From positions 1-64,000 of the forward strand of contig CALOAX010000006.1 in the NCBI GenBank assembly GCA_942491485.1: a stretch of 64,000 bases of DNA, given 5' to 3'. Position 1 is the stretch's first letter; each line of letters opens with the position of its first letter. Source of the stretch: Desulfoluna sp942491485. GTDB taxonomy: Bacteria; Desulfobacterota; Desulfobacteria; Desulfobacterales; Desulfolunaceae. The notes under the pieces were generated by a model. That model had not been told where the DNA came from and did no database searches. It saw only the letters and a list, made by a program, of their open reading frames with translations. Shown here in pieces: positions 6,206-15,253 of this stretch. The position numbers and the translations under genes are program-made.

Positions 6206-8308
6206 ATGATCAAGCTGCTCCCTGTCACCTGCAACCTGGACTGTGGCGCCGGGTGCCCCCTGACGGCCCATGTGGAAAACGGCAAACTGGTGCGCATTCA
6301 AAACAGCGCCCTGAAACCCGCCCACGCCAGTGCCTGCCCTGTGGGGTTGAACTATACCGAGATGCTTTACTCGCCTGACCGATTGACCTCACCGCTGCTG
6401 CGAACCGGGCCCAGGGGCTCCGGTGAATTTAAAGAGATTTCATGGGATGAGGCGCTGGATTATGCGGCGGAGAAGCTAACGGGTCTTAAGGAGACCTACG
6501 GCGCAGAGTCCCTGATTCGCCTGGGCGGTTCCGGCTCCTGCCGGGGAGCGCTCCACAACACAGCCTCACTGCCCGAGAGGTTTTTGGGACTCTGGGGGAA
6601 TTACACAGAGACCAGCGGCAACTACAGCTCCCAGGCCACCAGTTTTTCTGTCCCTTTTGTTCTGGGAACCAACAAGGTCGGGTTTGATCCGGCAACCCTC
6701 GAACACTCAAAGATGATAATTCTCTGGGGAGCCAACATCTCTGATGTGCGCTTCGGAAATGAAACAGCCCGGCGAATCTCCGATGCAAAAAAGCGCGGGG
6801 CGTCCGTGGTGGTGATCGATCCCAGGAGGTCCCGCTCCGTAAAACACCTCGGCACCGAGTGGGTCCCCGTTTTTCCGGGAGCAGACACCATCCTCATGGC
6901 TGCGATTCTTCATGTGCTGATCACCGAAAACCTCATTGATCTCGACTTTATCACCACCTACAGCATCGGGTTTAAGGAGCTGAAACACTACATTTTGGGA
7001 GAGAGCGACGGGGTGCCCAAAACGCCGGCCTGGGCTGAGGAGCGCTGCGGAACACCATCTCAAACCATCACCTCCCTTGCCAGGCGATACGCAGCGGCAG
7101 ACCCTGTGGCCCTGATTCCCGGCCTCTCCATCCAGAGAACCCTGGGCGGGGAGGATGCGGCACGCATGGCGGTGATCCTTCAGACCGTCACCGGCAATGT
7201 CCGCAAAATGGGGGGTTCCAGCGGTGCGTACATGGGGGGAAGGCTTCCAAAGCCCCGGTGCGAAGGGATGGGGGTCGTTGAAACCACCCCCGTCTCTGTT
7301 CCTGTCTATCGATTTCCGGATGCCATCCTCGGCGGGAAAAAGGCGGGCTTTCCCTCGGACATCAAGGGCATCTCCAGCGTGGGCGGCAACTTCCTCTCCC
7401 AGGGCAGTGATATCAATAAAAACATCCGGGCCTTCAATCAGGTGGAATTTTCCATCTGCCACGAGCCCTTCATGACGCCCACGGCCAGTTATTGCGACCT
7501 TGTTCTCCCCACAACCCTCTGGCCGGAGCGCGAAGACATCATCACTCCCGCCGGCAATTTTCTGCTCTACTCCCATCAGGCTGTGCCCCCCATCGAAGGG
7601 GTGAAAAACGACTACGACATCTTTTGTGGACTTGCGAACAGACTGGGGTTTGGCGAGGCATTTTCCGAAGGGAAGAATGCTAAAGAGTGGCTGGAGACCT
7701 TTCTTGCCGACTCAGACATCGACGATGTAAAGGCCTTCAGGGAAACAGGCATATTCTACGGGCCCGATCAAAATCGGGTGGGGCTTTCCGAGTTTATCGA
7801 CAACAAAGAGGCCAACCCCCTAAACACCCCGTCCGGCCTCATTGAGATCGCGTCCCAGGCATACGCTGACGCAGGCGGCACCTCCCTTCCCCATTGCCAA
7901 CACGATGCCATCGATGAACAGCACCCCCTGCGCATGATTACCCCCCACCCCCGGTTCCGCATCCACTCCCAGACCGGAGGCCACACCCGCAGCGGAAAAA
8001 AAGACAAGGCAACCCTCTGGCTGAATGAGGCCGATGCGAAAAAACGGAACATAACTGACGGAGACTTGGTTGCCATCACCAACGATCGAGGCCGAATTCA
8101 TGTGGAGGCCTCTGTCTCTGAGGACATCATGGAAGGGGTGGTGTGCCTTCTGGAAGGAGCCTGGCCAGACATCAGGAATGGCGTGGACACAGGGGGCTCA
8201 CCGAACATGCTGACCTCCACAGAGCCCACCCTGCCCAGCGAGGGCTCCCGAACCCACTCGGTCCGTGTGGAAGTGATGAGGCTGAAGATGCCTCCGGCGG
8301 TAAGGTGA
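6206..8308 (+). CDS. Molybdopterin oxidoreductase, DMSO-reductase family
   Basis: The product is a 700-residue Mo/W-bis-PGD enzyme. The N-terminus holds an Fe-S motif, CNLDCGAGC with a distal CPVG, for a [4Fe-4S] cluster. The molybdopterin domain follows (GGSGSCRG, SGNYSSQAT, WGANISDVRFGN, VVVIDPRRS), and then the C-terminal dinucleotide-binding domain (HSQTGGHTRSG, VAITNDRGRI). There is no Tat or Sec signal, so the enzyme is probably cytoplasmic. ATG at 6206 is chosen because GAGG lies 5 bases upstream; longer starts fall inside the dispersed repeat. The substrate is not predictable; no Fe-S or membrane-anchor subunit lies nearby. The last codons (MPPAVR, stop) are encoded by an inserted repeat terminus. 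Confidence 0.88.
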   Translation: MIKLLPVTCNLDCGAGCPLTAHVENGKLVRIQNSALKPAHASACPVGLNYTEMLYSPDRLTSPLLRTGPRGSGEFKEISWDEALDYAAEKLTGLKETYGAESLIRLGGSGSCRGALHNTASLPERFLGLWGNYTETSGNYSSQATSFSVPFVLGTNKVGFDPATLEHSKMIILWGANISDVRFGNETARRISDAKKRGASVVVIDPRRSRSVKHLGTEWVPVFPGADTILMAAILHVLITENLIDLDFITTYSIGFKELKHYILGESDGVPKTPAWAEERCGTPSQTITSLARRYAAADPVALIPGLSIQRTLGGEDAARMAVILQTVTGNVRKMGGSSGAYMGGRLPKPRCEGMGVVETTPVSVPVYRFPDAILGGKKAGFPSDIKGISSVGGNFLSQGSDINKNIRAFNQVEFSICHEPFMTPTASYCDLVLPTTLWPEREDIITPAGNFLLYSHQAVPPIEGVKNDYDIFCGLANRLGFGEAFSEGKNAKEWLETFLADSDIDDVKAFRETGIFYGPDQNRVGLSEFIDNKEANPLNTPSGLIEIASQAYADAGGTSLPHCQHDAIDEQHPLRMITPHPRFRIHSQTGGHTRSGKKDKATLWLNEADAKKRNITDGDLVAITNDRGRIHVEASVSEDIMEGVVCLLEGAWPDIRNGVDTGGSPNMLTSTEPTLPSEGSRTHSVRVEVMRLKMPPAVR

Positions 8309-8474
8309 GCCACCTTGAAAGCTGGTTGCGAACGCGCTTTGCCCCTCGTTCCTCGGGGCAAAACGCATCCGCCTTTGGTTTTCGTGTAAGTTTGAAATCA
8401 AAGACAAATCATGTTTGTCAAACCCAGCCCATTTAATAAGCAAAAGTTTGTACCCCGGCAGGACCGCCGGGGGC
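8290..8474. repeat. Dispersed repeat, arm A (+) / arm B (-)
   Basis: T begins inside the preceding coding sequence and supplies its stop. S1 is AAGGTG-AGC-CACCTT. S2 pairs GCG-n3-GCG with CGC-n3-CGC around TTTGCCCC/GGGGCAAA. A worn arm B with CCGGCAGGACCGCCGG closes the unit near 8474. Confidence 0.85.
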
Positions 8475-8531
8475 TACGTTCATCGTGGTGAGGATTCCGA
8501 AAGTCGCACACACAGGCACCTTCGGAAAGGA

Positions 8532-8963
8532 TCAATTCCCCTGATAAAAAGCCCCCACTTTGGCAATGATCTCCTTTTCCGTCAACCTGTCTGAAGGCCT
8601 GACGTCTGCGACCTTCACATGCGATCCTTTGGTTCGTTTAATTTCGCCCACCAGTTCACGCTTTGCCTCACCAGGGCCAAAAATAAAGATTTTCTTAGCG
8701 TTTGCAGCCTTCGCAATCACCTGCCCGTAAAATCTGTGATACTGCTGCTTCAGCCGTTCACCCGTGCTCTTCTCTTTCAAAATATCCTGAGCCACAGACG
8801 TTCCCCCTGATCTGTTTCCACCGGATGGCCGGTAGTGGCTTTCAGCATTTGACACGAACCGTTCAACCGTTGACTCATCGCCTTTTATCGAAACAAGGAT
8901 GGCCTCCCTGTGGTCGATCCATACGCCCAGCTTTTTTTTCAACTTGTCCTTTGATGTCGCCAT
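8532..8963 (-). CDS. eRF1-like (bacterial release-factor-like) protein
   Basis: The product is a 143-residue soluble protein of the family often annotated 'translational machinery protein', with an eRF1-like core. Seen: the opening strand KLGVWIDHREAILVSI, a basic linker SHYRPSGGNRSGG, the helix GERLKQQYHRFYGQVIAKAANAKKIFIFGPGEAKREL and VKVADVRPSDRLTEKEIIAKV. ATG at 8963 follows GGGAGGGGCGT; an upstream in-frame start lacks such a site. The biological role is unproven. It stands alone, convergent with the molybdoenzyme gene. Confidence 0.7.
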   Translation of the reverse strand: MATSKDKLKKKLGVWIDHREAILVSIKGDESTVERFVSNAESHYRPSGGNRSGGTSVAQDILKEKSTGERLKQQYHRFYGQVIAKAANAKKIFIFGPGEAKRELVGEIKRTKGSHVKVADVRPSDRLTEKEIIAKVGAFYQGN

Positions 8964-9463
8964 ACGCCCCTCCCTTGTCCCGTCACAATATTGCAATGCC
9001 TGTTGGCCAACACGTTTCTATGCACACCGGACTCAACCAGTGATTAAGCTCTTGTGGCGGCCAGATGTGATGAGGGTCGATGCAAGGTAAGTCGGGGGAG
9101 GTGTGAGGTGAGAAATACTATACAGAAGGTGATATTATGGTATTTTCGGATAATTGAGTCAACCACAGACTCTCACAAAGCCAACAAATCGGAATCTGCT
9201 CGGCAGCAAGATGTGCCACCATAAAAGCACGTTACGGATATGCTCTGACCCGGTGGACCCACCACATCCGCAAAACCTGCTTGTCAAACCATCCTAAATA
9301 AAAAATACAACTATCTGGTCGCCACAGGGTCGCCCTATCTCCCCTAATACAAAAACGGTATTTTACAAATGCCCTGCAAAACGTTATTGACCTGACTCTT
9401 GTACGCCATATGGCCACCATGCGTCGGTGGAATGCTGGCTTTATCTTTTGCAGGATGTAATGC
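8964..9463. other. Intergenic, no gene seen
   Basis: This divergent spacer of 500 bp must hold the promoters of the eRF1-like gene and of the TauE gene. An arm-B-like scrap AAACCTGCTTGTCAAACC occurs near 9276. No open frame with a ribosome-binding site or convincing composition was found. Confidence 0.5.
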
Positions 9464-10201
9464 ATGAATGACTATTTGATCACAGCTCTTTTCTGGGGCC
9501 TCGGTGGCTTTATCAACGGCATCGCCGGATTCGGGGCAGCCCTTATTGCCATGCCTCTGGTGACCCAGTTCATTGATATGACCATTGCCGTACCGGCCGG
9601 GACCATCATTGCCCTCTCCATGAACACCCAGACCGGACTCACCTACAGAAAATATGCCGATTGGGATCGGCTCCGGCCCCTGATACTCGGCGCCTTCCCG
9701 GGAGCCCTCACAGGCGTGACCCTCATGAAGAAGCTTCCCGGAGACTACCTGAAACTCGGCATGGGCTGCTTTCTCATCACCTACGCCATATGGGGCCTCT
9801 TCTTTGAAGGAAAATCCCGTCGCGTGGTCTCCAGACACTGGGGATTCCTTGCCGGCCTCTGCTCGTCTGCCATTGGAACATCCTTTGGCATGGGCGGCCC
9901 CCCCACCATCGTCTACACATCCCTCACAGGATGGAAGCGGGATGAGATCAAAGCCGGCATCGGCAGCTTCTTTATGTGCGCCGGTGTCATCATGATCACC
10001 GCCCAGGTGTTGAGCGGCCTGCAGAGCTTTGAGTCCGTCACCCTTGCCATGGTCTCTATTCCATCCGCCGTCCTGGGCGGCTGGGGCGGTATCCGGGCCT
10101 CGCGGTGTATTGGTGAGTTCTCCTATCGACGCATTTTATTTACCGTTCTTGCCTGCATGGGCGTGATGATTTTGTACAGGGCGGTGATGGCAGTTTTGTA
10201 G
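9464..10201 (+). CDS. TauE/SafE-family sulfite/sulfonate exporter
   Basis: The product is a 245-residue inner-membrane permease with about eight hydrophobic segments. The N-terminal ALFWGLGGFINGIAGFGAALIAMPLV and the repeated GTSFGMGGPPTIVY motif are characteristic of TauE/SafE proteins. Members export sulfite, sulfoacetate or related small anions; in a sulfur-metabolising anaerobe a sulfite or organosulfonate role is plausible but not shown. The start ATG follows GCAGGATGTAATGC. A single gene with no dedicated partner in the vicinity. Confidence 0.85.
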   Translation: MNDYLITALFWGLGGFINGIAGFGAALIAMPLVTQFIDMTIAVPAGTIIALSMNTQTGLTYRKYADWDRLRPLILGAFPGALTGVTLMKKLPGDYLKLGMGCFLITYAIWGLFFEGKSRRVVSRHWGFLAGLCSSAIGTSFGMGGPPTIVYTSLTGWKRDEIKAGIGSFFMCAGVIMITAQVLSGLQSFESVTLAMVSIPSAVLGGWGGIRASRCIGEFSYRRILFTVLACMGVMILYRAVMAVL

Positions 10202-10222
10202 CGAGCTGAGCGACCCCGAAAG

Positions 10223-10275
10223 CTTATTAACGTAGCGGTTTACTCCTCGTTCCTCGGATCAAATCGCTACGGCTG
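10223..10275 (+). repeat. Dispersed repeat, S2 hairpin only
   Basis: CGTAGCG (10231-10237) pairs perfectly with CGCTACG (10265-10271) around the constant loop TCGTTCCTC. The stem sequence is entirely different from the usual GCGGATG/CATCCGC, yet pairing is kept. Confidence 0.8.
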
Positions 10276-10497
10276 TAACCTTGAGCTGTATACCTATGTT
10301 TCAAAGCCTAACCTACATGGCCCGCATTAACCCCAAGCACACGTTAAGTTCAAAAACTTACACGTAACAGGCATCAAAAAAAGGGCACGTGATAAATGCA
10401 TCTGCCCAACCCATTCGGACCGAGCACAACGTGTCCCCTCATTAGGAGAAAACGCTTTAGCATCGCCCGCAAACAGCCGCTGCGGGCGACGCCCGAT

Positions 10498-10860
10498 TCA
10501 GGCAAAAATATCGCTTGGTTTGTAAGGGTGTGTTCCTTCAATCACCTCAATGCCGGCCTTGGCCTTGATCTTTTGAATGATGGTCTCACTGTGAGGGCAG
10601 TGGTCGGTGATGCAGGGGGCAATGTGCACCTTGGTCGGCGTTTCGTTCATGGGCTTGTTCCACAGGCTCACCTGGGCCAGGCGCGTCACGATGGTGGCTC
10701 CGGGGCAGTCACCACAGTTGAGAAGGCCCATCATCTCTGCGTCCTGACCATACCGCTCAAATTCCCCTTCCCGGCGATTGAAACCCACCATGCACCGCGA
10801 ACAGCCGATACACACATCATCCATGGCCTTTTTGCAACCGACAATCAGAATCTTTTCCAT
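10498..10860 (-). CDS. CGGC-domain protein
   Basis: The product is a 120-residue soluble protein with the Cys pattern of the CGGC domain, a putative metal-binding domain common in anaerobes: VGCKKAMDDVCIGCSRC near the N-terminus, LLNCGDCPGA in the middle, and HIAPCITDHCPHS toward the C-terminus. The full-length family size is matched. The start ATG follows GGAGGAATGC. The biochemical role is unknown. A solitary gene. Confidence 0.85.
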   Translation of the reverse strand: MEKILIVGCKKAMDDVCIGCSRCMVGFNRREGEFERYGQDAEMMGLLNCGDCPGATIVTRLAQVSLWNKPMNETPTKVHIAPCITDHCPHSETIIQKIKAKAGIEVIEGTHPYKPSDIFA

Positions 10861-11224
10861 GCATTCCTCCAGTGTTGAGATCGTGAATCTGTTGGCTTAC
10901 ATCCTTATTGATGCACACGATTAATACTTATTCTATATCTACATAGATTTGCAAGGATGCGATGTTTTTGAATATGAGACGTACCGCAATACCGAGAGAA
11001 CCTCACAGATCTTCAGAAAAGAAGAAATACTCAGCCCCCCCTCCCGGACCTGTTTCACAGTCCTGCCGCATCCGCGTGTATCTATGGCCACATTGTTTTT
11101 GGGGATGTATCGCCAGGCCGTCCGATACATCATCCTCCATGAGCCCCCAAATGTCTCCACAGCGCACTTTTATTCAAACCCGAAACCCCATTCCCTGCTA
11201 TAGTCGAATTCCACACGGTTACCA
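10861..11224. other. Intergenic, no gene seen
   Basis: An AT-rich divergent spacer between the CGGC gene and the EamA gene. Open frames here lack ribosome-binding sites and recognisable similarity. Promoters are presumably in the AT-rich part around 10915-10955. Confidence 0.4.
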
Positions 11225-11326
11225 ACGGGCGCAGCCCGTCAGAGAATGTGATCAGCCCGAGGAACGAGGGCTGGGAGCATTCGCCAACCTGGGTTCCAAG
11301 GGCTCAGCCCTTGGCCGCCGGAGGCA
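11225..11326 (-). repeat. Dispersed repeat, arm A (-)
   Basis: S3 ACGGGC-GCA-GCCCGT (11225-11239), S2 around GAGGAACGA, and S1 CCAAGGGC-TCA-GCCCTTGG, whose stem is a paired variant of the usual one. T ends 33 bp before the EamA start. Confidence 0.85.
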
Positions 11327-11358
11327 CTTTCTTTTCATGCAGTAAGGACCCAAGAACC

Positions 11359-12240
11359 ATGACGTCGCACAGGAACCACCTTCCCCTTCTTATTTTTGCC
11401 GTTCTCGGAGTCGTCTGGGGGAGCAACTTTATCTACATGAAAATGGCGGCAGCCCTGATCACGCCAGGGCAGATCGTGTTGTTCCGGGTGCTCTTCGGGT
11501 TTATCCCCGTGCTCATCTATGCCGGGGTCAGGCGATCGCTCCGTCTGCGCCACCTTCGCCATTCGCCCCATTTTCTGGTGATGGCGGTTCTGGCCACGGC
11601 TTTCTACTACTACTGTTTTGCAAAAGGGGCGTCCCTTCTGCTCTCCGGGATCGCCGGTGCCGTGAGCGGGTCCATACCGCTCTTCGCCTTTGTCATGGCC
11701 GTGCTCTTTATCCCCGAGGAGAAGGCATCCCTGCGTAAAATCCTCGGTGTGCTCATCGGCCTTGCGGGCGTGGTGCTCATTGCCCGACCCTCGGGGCAGG
11801 AGGTGCTCAGCACCAATTTGGAAGGGGTCGGCTACATGGTGGCAGGCTCCCTAAGCGTAGGAGCCTCGTTTGTCTATGCCCGCAAATTCATCGTCCCCCT
11901 TCACATCCCGGCATCGGCCCTGACCACCTACCAACTCGGCTTCGGCCTGCTCATTCTGGCCCTTCTTACAGACACCACCGGCATGGGGACCATCTGGACT
12001 GCCCCCCACGCCTCCATCGGCCTCATCGTGGGCCTGGGTCTCCTGGGAACCGGCCTCGCCTACATCCTCTACTACTACATCGTGGAGACCATGGGCGCCG
12101 TGGCTGCCTCGTCCGTCACCTACCTGCCACCCGTGGTGGCCCTCTTCATCGGCTTTCTCCTCGTGGGCGAGCCCATCGAGCCAATGGACTTTCTGGCAAC
12201 GGGCATGATCTTTGTCGGCGTCTTTCTTTTAAAAAAATAA
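11359..12240 (+). CDS. EamA/DMT-family transporter
   Basis: The product is a 293-residue integral membrane protein with ten hydrophobic segments arranged as two EamA repeats. The first starts LLIFAVLGVVWGSNFIYMKM and ends ...VVLIARPSG. The second contains GASFVYARKF and the characteristic SSVTYLPPVVALFIGFLLVGEP. The drug/metabolite transporter superfamily exports amino acids, metabolites or toxicants; the substrate is not predictable. ATG at 11359 follows AAGGA by 10 bases; longer starts run into the dispersed repeat. Confidence 0.87.
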   Translation: MTSHRNHLPLLIFAVLGVVWGSNFIYMKMAAALITPGQIVLFRVLFGFIPVLIYAGVRRSLRLRHLRHSPHFLVMAVLATAFYYYCFAKGASLLLSGIAGAVSGSIPLFAFVMAVLFIPEEKASLRKILGVLIGLAGVVLIARPSGQEVLSTNLEGVGYMVAGSLSVGASFVYARKFIVPLHIPASALTTYQLGFGLLILALLTDTTGMGTIWTAPHASIGLIVGLGLLGTGLAYILYYYIVETMGAVAASSVTYLPPVVALFIGFLLVGEPIEPMDFLATGMIFVGVFLLKK

Positions 12241-12280
12241 AACACATGCCTTCTATGGTTAAAGTTCGGGGCAAAAGCAT

Positions 12281-12452
12281 GCCTCCGGCGGCAAGGTGTG
12301 CCACCTTGAAAGCAGGTTGCGGATGCACTTTACCCCTCGTTCCTCGGGGCAAATCACATCCGCCTTTGATCGGAGTGTGAGTCTGAAATTATTTATTAAA
12401 CCTGTTTATCAAACTTTTCAAAAGTTTGGCTCCCGGCAGGGCCGCCGGAGGC
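12281..12452. repeat. Dispersed repeat, complete unit A (+) / B (-)
   Basis: The unit is bounded by perfect inverted termini, GCCTCCGGCGGC at 12281 and GCCGCCGGAGGC ending at 12452. S1 is CAAGGTG-TGC-CACCTTG. S2 is closed by GCGGATG/CATCCGC. The B palindrome is CAAACTTTTCAAAAGTTTG. The left flank carries the reverse of TTAACCATAGAAGGCA, also found beside other copies. Confidence 0.9.
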
Positions 12453-12465
12453 ATCTTTAACTGGG

Positions 12466-12790
12466 CTGCCTACGGCGGCCAGGGAGCCCCCTCGAAAGCG
12501 GGTTGCGAACGATCTCACCCCTCGGTTCAATTTGCATGAAGACGGGGTATGATAACCTTTTTGTACCTTTGTGCCGTGTTGGTGTACCTTCAGCTCATCA
12601 AGCAACGGCCTTTACAAGATTTCGCATAGTTGACAGCCCGGAAAGACAATATAAAATGACCTGTAGAAATCCGCGGGCGAAGCCCGTCAGCCAGTGTGAT
12701 CAGCCTGAGGGCATGGGCTGAAAGCATTCGCAAACCTGGGTGCAAGGGGTGGCAAAGCCACTTTAGCTGAAAACCTTGGCCGCCGGAGGC
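12466..12790. repeat. Dispersed repeat, worn arm A (+) and arm A (-)
   Basis: A degenerate T at 12466 (GCCTACGGCGGCC) starts a decayed arm. The right-hand arm from 12672 has S3 GCGGGC-GAA-GCCCG and T ending at 12790. The 130 bp between (12541-12671) show nothing recognisable. Confidence 0.6.
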
Positions 12791-12804
12791 ACAGAGTCCA
12801 ACGT

Positions 12805-12982
12805 TGCCTCCATCGGCCCTGCCGGGTGCCAAACCCTTCGAAAAGTTTGACAAACATATTTTGTTTTTGATTTCATGTTTACACGAAAATCAAAGACGAA
12901 TGTGATTTGCCCCGAGGGGCGAAGCGCATCCGCAACCTGCTTTCAAGGCCTTATGCCCAGTGTGGTTTCGCCGCCGGAGGCA
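12805..12982. repeat. Dispersed repeat, unit B (+) / A (-)
   Basis: Arm B with T variant GCCTCCATCGGCC, then an inverted arm A whose S2 loop is GAGGGGCGA, with T ending at 12982. ACCATAGAAGGCA follows, 30 bp before the next gene. Confidence 0.75.
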
Positions 12983-13032
12983 CGCTTTTACCATAGAAGG
13001 CAAACAGTCACAAAAAAACCGACAGGAGCGCT

Positions 13033-13830
13033 ATGATTGGCAGCATTATAGGAAATTATATCGGCTCGGTGTTCGAAGAAAACGGCTTGAAGACCTATAA
13101 TTTGCAAGAGAACCACATCATCAGCCATCTCTCTCGTATCACAGGGGACAGCGTCCTTTTATGCGCCACAGCCGAGGCGATGCTTGATGGGAGTGATGAT
13201 TTTCAGAGATATTACAGAAATTGGGCTGACAAATTTCCGGGTGCCGGTTACGGCGAGGGGTTTTCAAGCTGGCTTCTCGGCAAGAACCCGGAGGGCCAGA
13301 GCTTAGACAATGGCGCAGCAGCCCGGGTCGGGGTGTTGGGGTATCTTAACGGTGAAACCGACGTGCTGGAACTGGCAGAAAAGTCCGCTGCCTGCTCCCA
13401 TGGTCACCCGGAAGGGATCGCTGGGGCCAGGGCCATGGCGTGGACGGTCTGGGCGTTAAGGCAGGGCCTCTCCGTGGATGAAATCTGCCAGCAGCTCACA
13501 AACGATTACGGCTACTCCATCGACTTTGATGAAAACGAACTGCACAAAAGTAGCACCAAAGACAGCTCTGCCCGACACTGCGTTCCGGTCTCGGTTTACA
13601 TCGCCTTGAAATTGTCCACAACCTATGAGAAGTGCTTGCGAACCAGCCTCTGGATAGGCGGGGACACCGATTCCATCATGGCCATGGCAGGCCTTTTAAA
13701 AAGCCAGCAATGTGAGGTGCACCCGGACTGGGAGATCAAGACCAAACAGTGGCTCTGGAAAAATGCGCAACCGGTGCTGCAGGTGATCGAACGATTTGAA
13801 AACACGCCCCCGACGGCGGATGTCCCGTGA
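13033..13830 (+). CDS. ADP-ribosylglycohydrolase-family protein, altered metal site
   Basis: The product is 265 residues with the all-alpha DraG/ARH fold. The N-terminal MIGSIIGNYIGSVFEEN and the C-terminal GGDTDSIMAMAGL are the conserved ends of the Mg2+/ADP-ribose site. The usual TDDT box, which supplies two acidic metal ligands, reads TGDS here (residues 37-40), so one Asp is missing. ATG follows AGGAGCGCT. Classic members remove ADP-ribose from arginine or other acceptors; no ADP-ribosyltransferase is encoded nearby, so a regulatory DraT/DraG pair is not supported. The enzyme may be catalytically changed. Confidence 0.8.
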   Translation: MIGSIIGNYIGSVFEENGLKTYNLQENHIISHLSRITGDSVLLCATAEAMLDGSDDFQRYYRNWADKFPGAGYGEGFSSWLLGKNPEGQSLDNGAAARVGVLGYLNGETDVLELAEKSAACSHGHPEGIAGARAMAWTVWALRQGLSVDEICQQLTNDYGYSIDFDENELHKSSTKDSSARHCVPVSVYIALKLSTTYEKCLRTSLWIGGDTDSIMAMAGLLKSQQCEVHPDWEIKTKQWLWKNAQPVLQVIERFENTPPTADVP

Positions 13831-13908
13831 GGCGCCTCCGGCAAATCGACCTGCCACCTTAAGCACCGATGGCCGGTTGCTCCGCCACCCACAAGCGCCT
13901 CATACCCA

Positions 13909-15060
13909 TCACCCCCTTGCTGCCCCCCCAGCCATCACTGAAACGCGCCCTGACGCAGCCCCTCGGTTATAGATAAAGGCCCCGCAGATTGCGGTAAACG
14001 GGGCCACCGTCACCAGCCCGATGCTGCCGGAGAGGGTGTGGATGATCTCTGATGAGACCCAAGGGGTGTTGAGCATAATGGAGAGGGGCACGTCCTGGGC
14101 CATCATGGCCATGAGAAGAGAGGTAAACCCGCCGGAGTAAGCGAGCAACAGAGTGGTGGTCATGGTGCCAAGGACAGAGCGTCCCACGCGAAGACCCGAC
14201 TGCATGAGAGCCACAGGGGAAAGGGTGGCGTCCACGCGAGAAACCTCCGCCATGCTTGCAGCGATATCCATGGCAAGATCCATGACAGCACCGGATGAGG
14301 CGAGGAAGATCCCTCCGATAAAAATCATGGAAAGGGACAGGTCGGCGTGGCCCGCATAAAGAAGGGCCTCGGAAAAAGGTTTCACGGCGCCGTTTAAGTG
14401 AATTGCCTTTCCCGTGGCAAGGGCAATCAGGCAGGTGGTGAGTATCCCCAGTGAAGCCCCGCAAAAAGCGGTGAGTCCGAGCCGATTCAAGCCCCCCACC
14501 AGAAAAATTACGGAAAAATTAAGGACCATCACCACCCCGAAGGAAATAAAAAGGGGGTTGTATCCGGCAAGCAGGCCAGGGATCAAAACCCGCCAGATCA
14601 TGGCTCCTGTCAATACAAAGGAGACCAGCGCCCGTGCCCCCGTCTCCCCCCCGGTGAGCAATAACAGCCCGAAGAAAATGGCCAGCAGAACCCCAAGACC
14701 CGTCAGTCTGTAATGGTCCCGAGGCGTCACGTGAACAATCGTCCCGCCACTCCCAATGGTCAGAACGGTCAACACCTTGTCCCCTGCTTTGTAAAACGTA
14801 TCGAGCTCAAGTTTTCCCATCAGGTTACTGGCGGCTGGCACCACCTCTCCCTTGTACGGACCACCCTCCACCCGAAGCATGAGCCTCTGAAATCCCGTCT
14901 TGATGATCCCGTGCTGCAGCACCTGGTCGTTGTCCACCGACACCACCGTCGCCTTGCACCGAACCCCTTCACCATCCAGTTGTCTCCCCGGCCAGAGTAA
15001 CAACACCAATGTCGCAAGCATGAACACCCCCAGGGAAATCCACTCCCGTCCCTTATCCAT
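13909..15060 (-). CDS. YibE/F-like membrane protein
   Basis: The product is a 383-residue integral membrane protein of the YibE/F family. One N-terminal membrane segment is followed by an extracytoplasmic beta-rich part (about residues 30-115, with KATVVSVDNDQVLQHG). A polytopic domain with about seven further segments follows, including GARALVSFVLTGAMIW and HTLSGSIGLVTVAPFTAICGAFIY. The start is ATG at 15060, seven bases after AAGGAG; a TTG two codons earlier is too close to that site. The function of the family is unknown. Convergent with the ADP-ribosylglycohydrolase gene. Confidence 0.85.
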   Translation of the reverse strand: MDKGREWISLGVFMLATLVLLLWPGRQLDGEGVRCKATVVSVDNDQVLQHGIIKTGFQRLMLRVEGGPYKGEVVPAASNLMGKLELDTFYKAGDKVLTVLTIGSGGTIVHVTPRDHYRLTGLGVLLAIFFGLLLLTGGETGARALVSFVLTGAMIWRVLIPGLLAGYNPLFISFGVVMVLNFSVIFLVGGLNRLGLTAFCGASLGILTTCLIALATGKAIHLNGAVKPFSEALLYAGHADLSLSMIFIGGIFLASSGAVMDLAMDIAASMAEVSRVDATLSPVALMQSGLRVGRSVLGTMTTTLLLAYSGGFTSLLMAMMAQDVPLSIMLNTPWVSSEIIHTLSGSIGLVTVAPFTAICGAFIYNRGAASGRVSVMAGGAARG

Positions 15061-15087
15061 ATCCAAACTCCTTACGTAATATAAAAG

Positions 15088-15253
15088 CCTCCGGCAGCAA
15101 GGGGACCCACCTTGAACGGTGGTTGCGAAGACACGTTATCCCCCGTGCCTTCGCCATTAGCAGGAGCCCCAGCCCGTCAGCATATAAGATCGGCTTGAGG
15201 GTCAAAAGCAGGGAGAATATCCCATTCGCTTTCATGGTGGCACACCTTGCCCT
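15088..15253. repeat. Dispersed repeat, decayed unit
   Basis: Starts GCCTCCGGCAGCAAGG with CACCTTG nearby and ends GGTGGCACACCTTGCC next to the alkaline phosphatase stop. The hairpins between are eroded. Confidence 0.5.

Noticed and set aside
10939..11160. 73-codon minus-strand frame in the spacer before the EamA gene
   Set aside because: No ribosome site, no similarity, and it overlaps an equally long frame on the other strand.
12503..12853. Open frames crossing the 12.5-12.85 kb repeats
   Set aside because: These frames start in or run through dispersed repeat arms; the same spurious peptides (for example MPPAARW or ADGLRP) recur at other copies.
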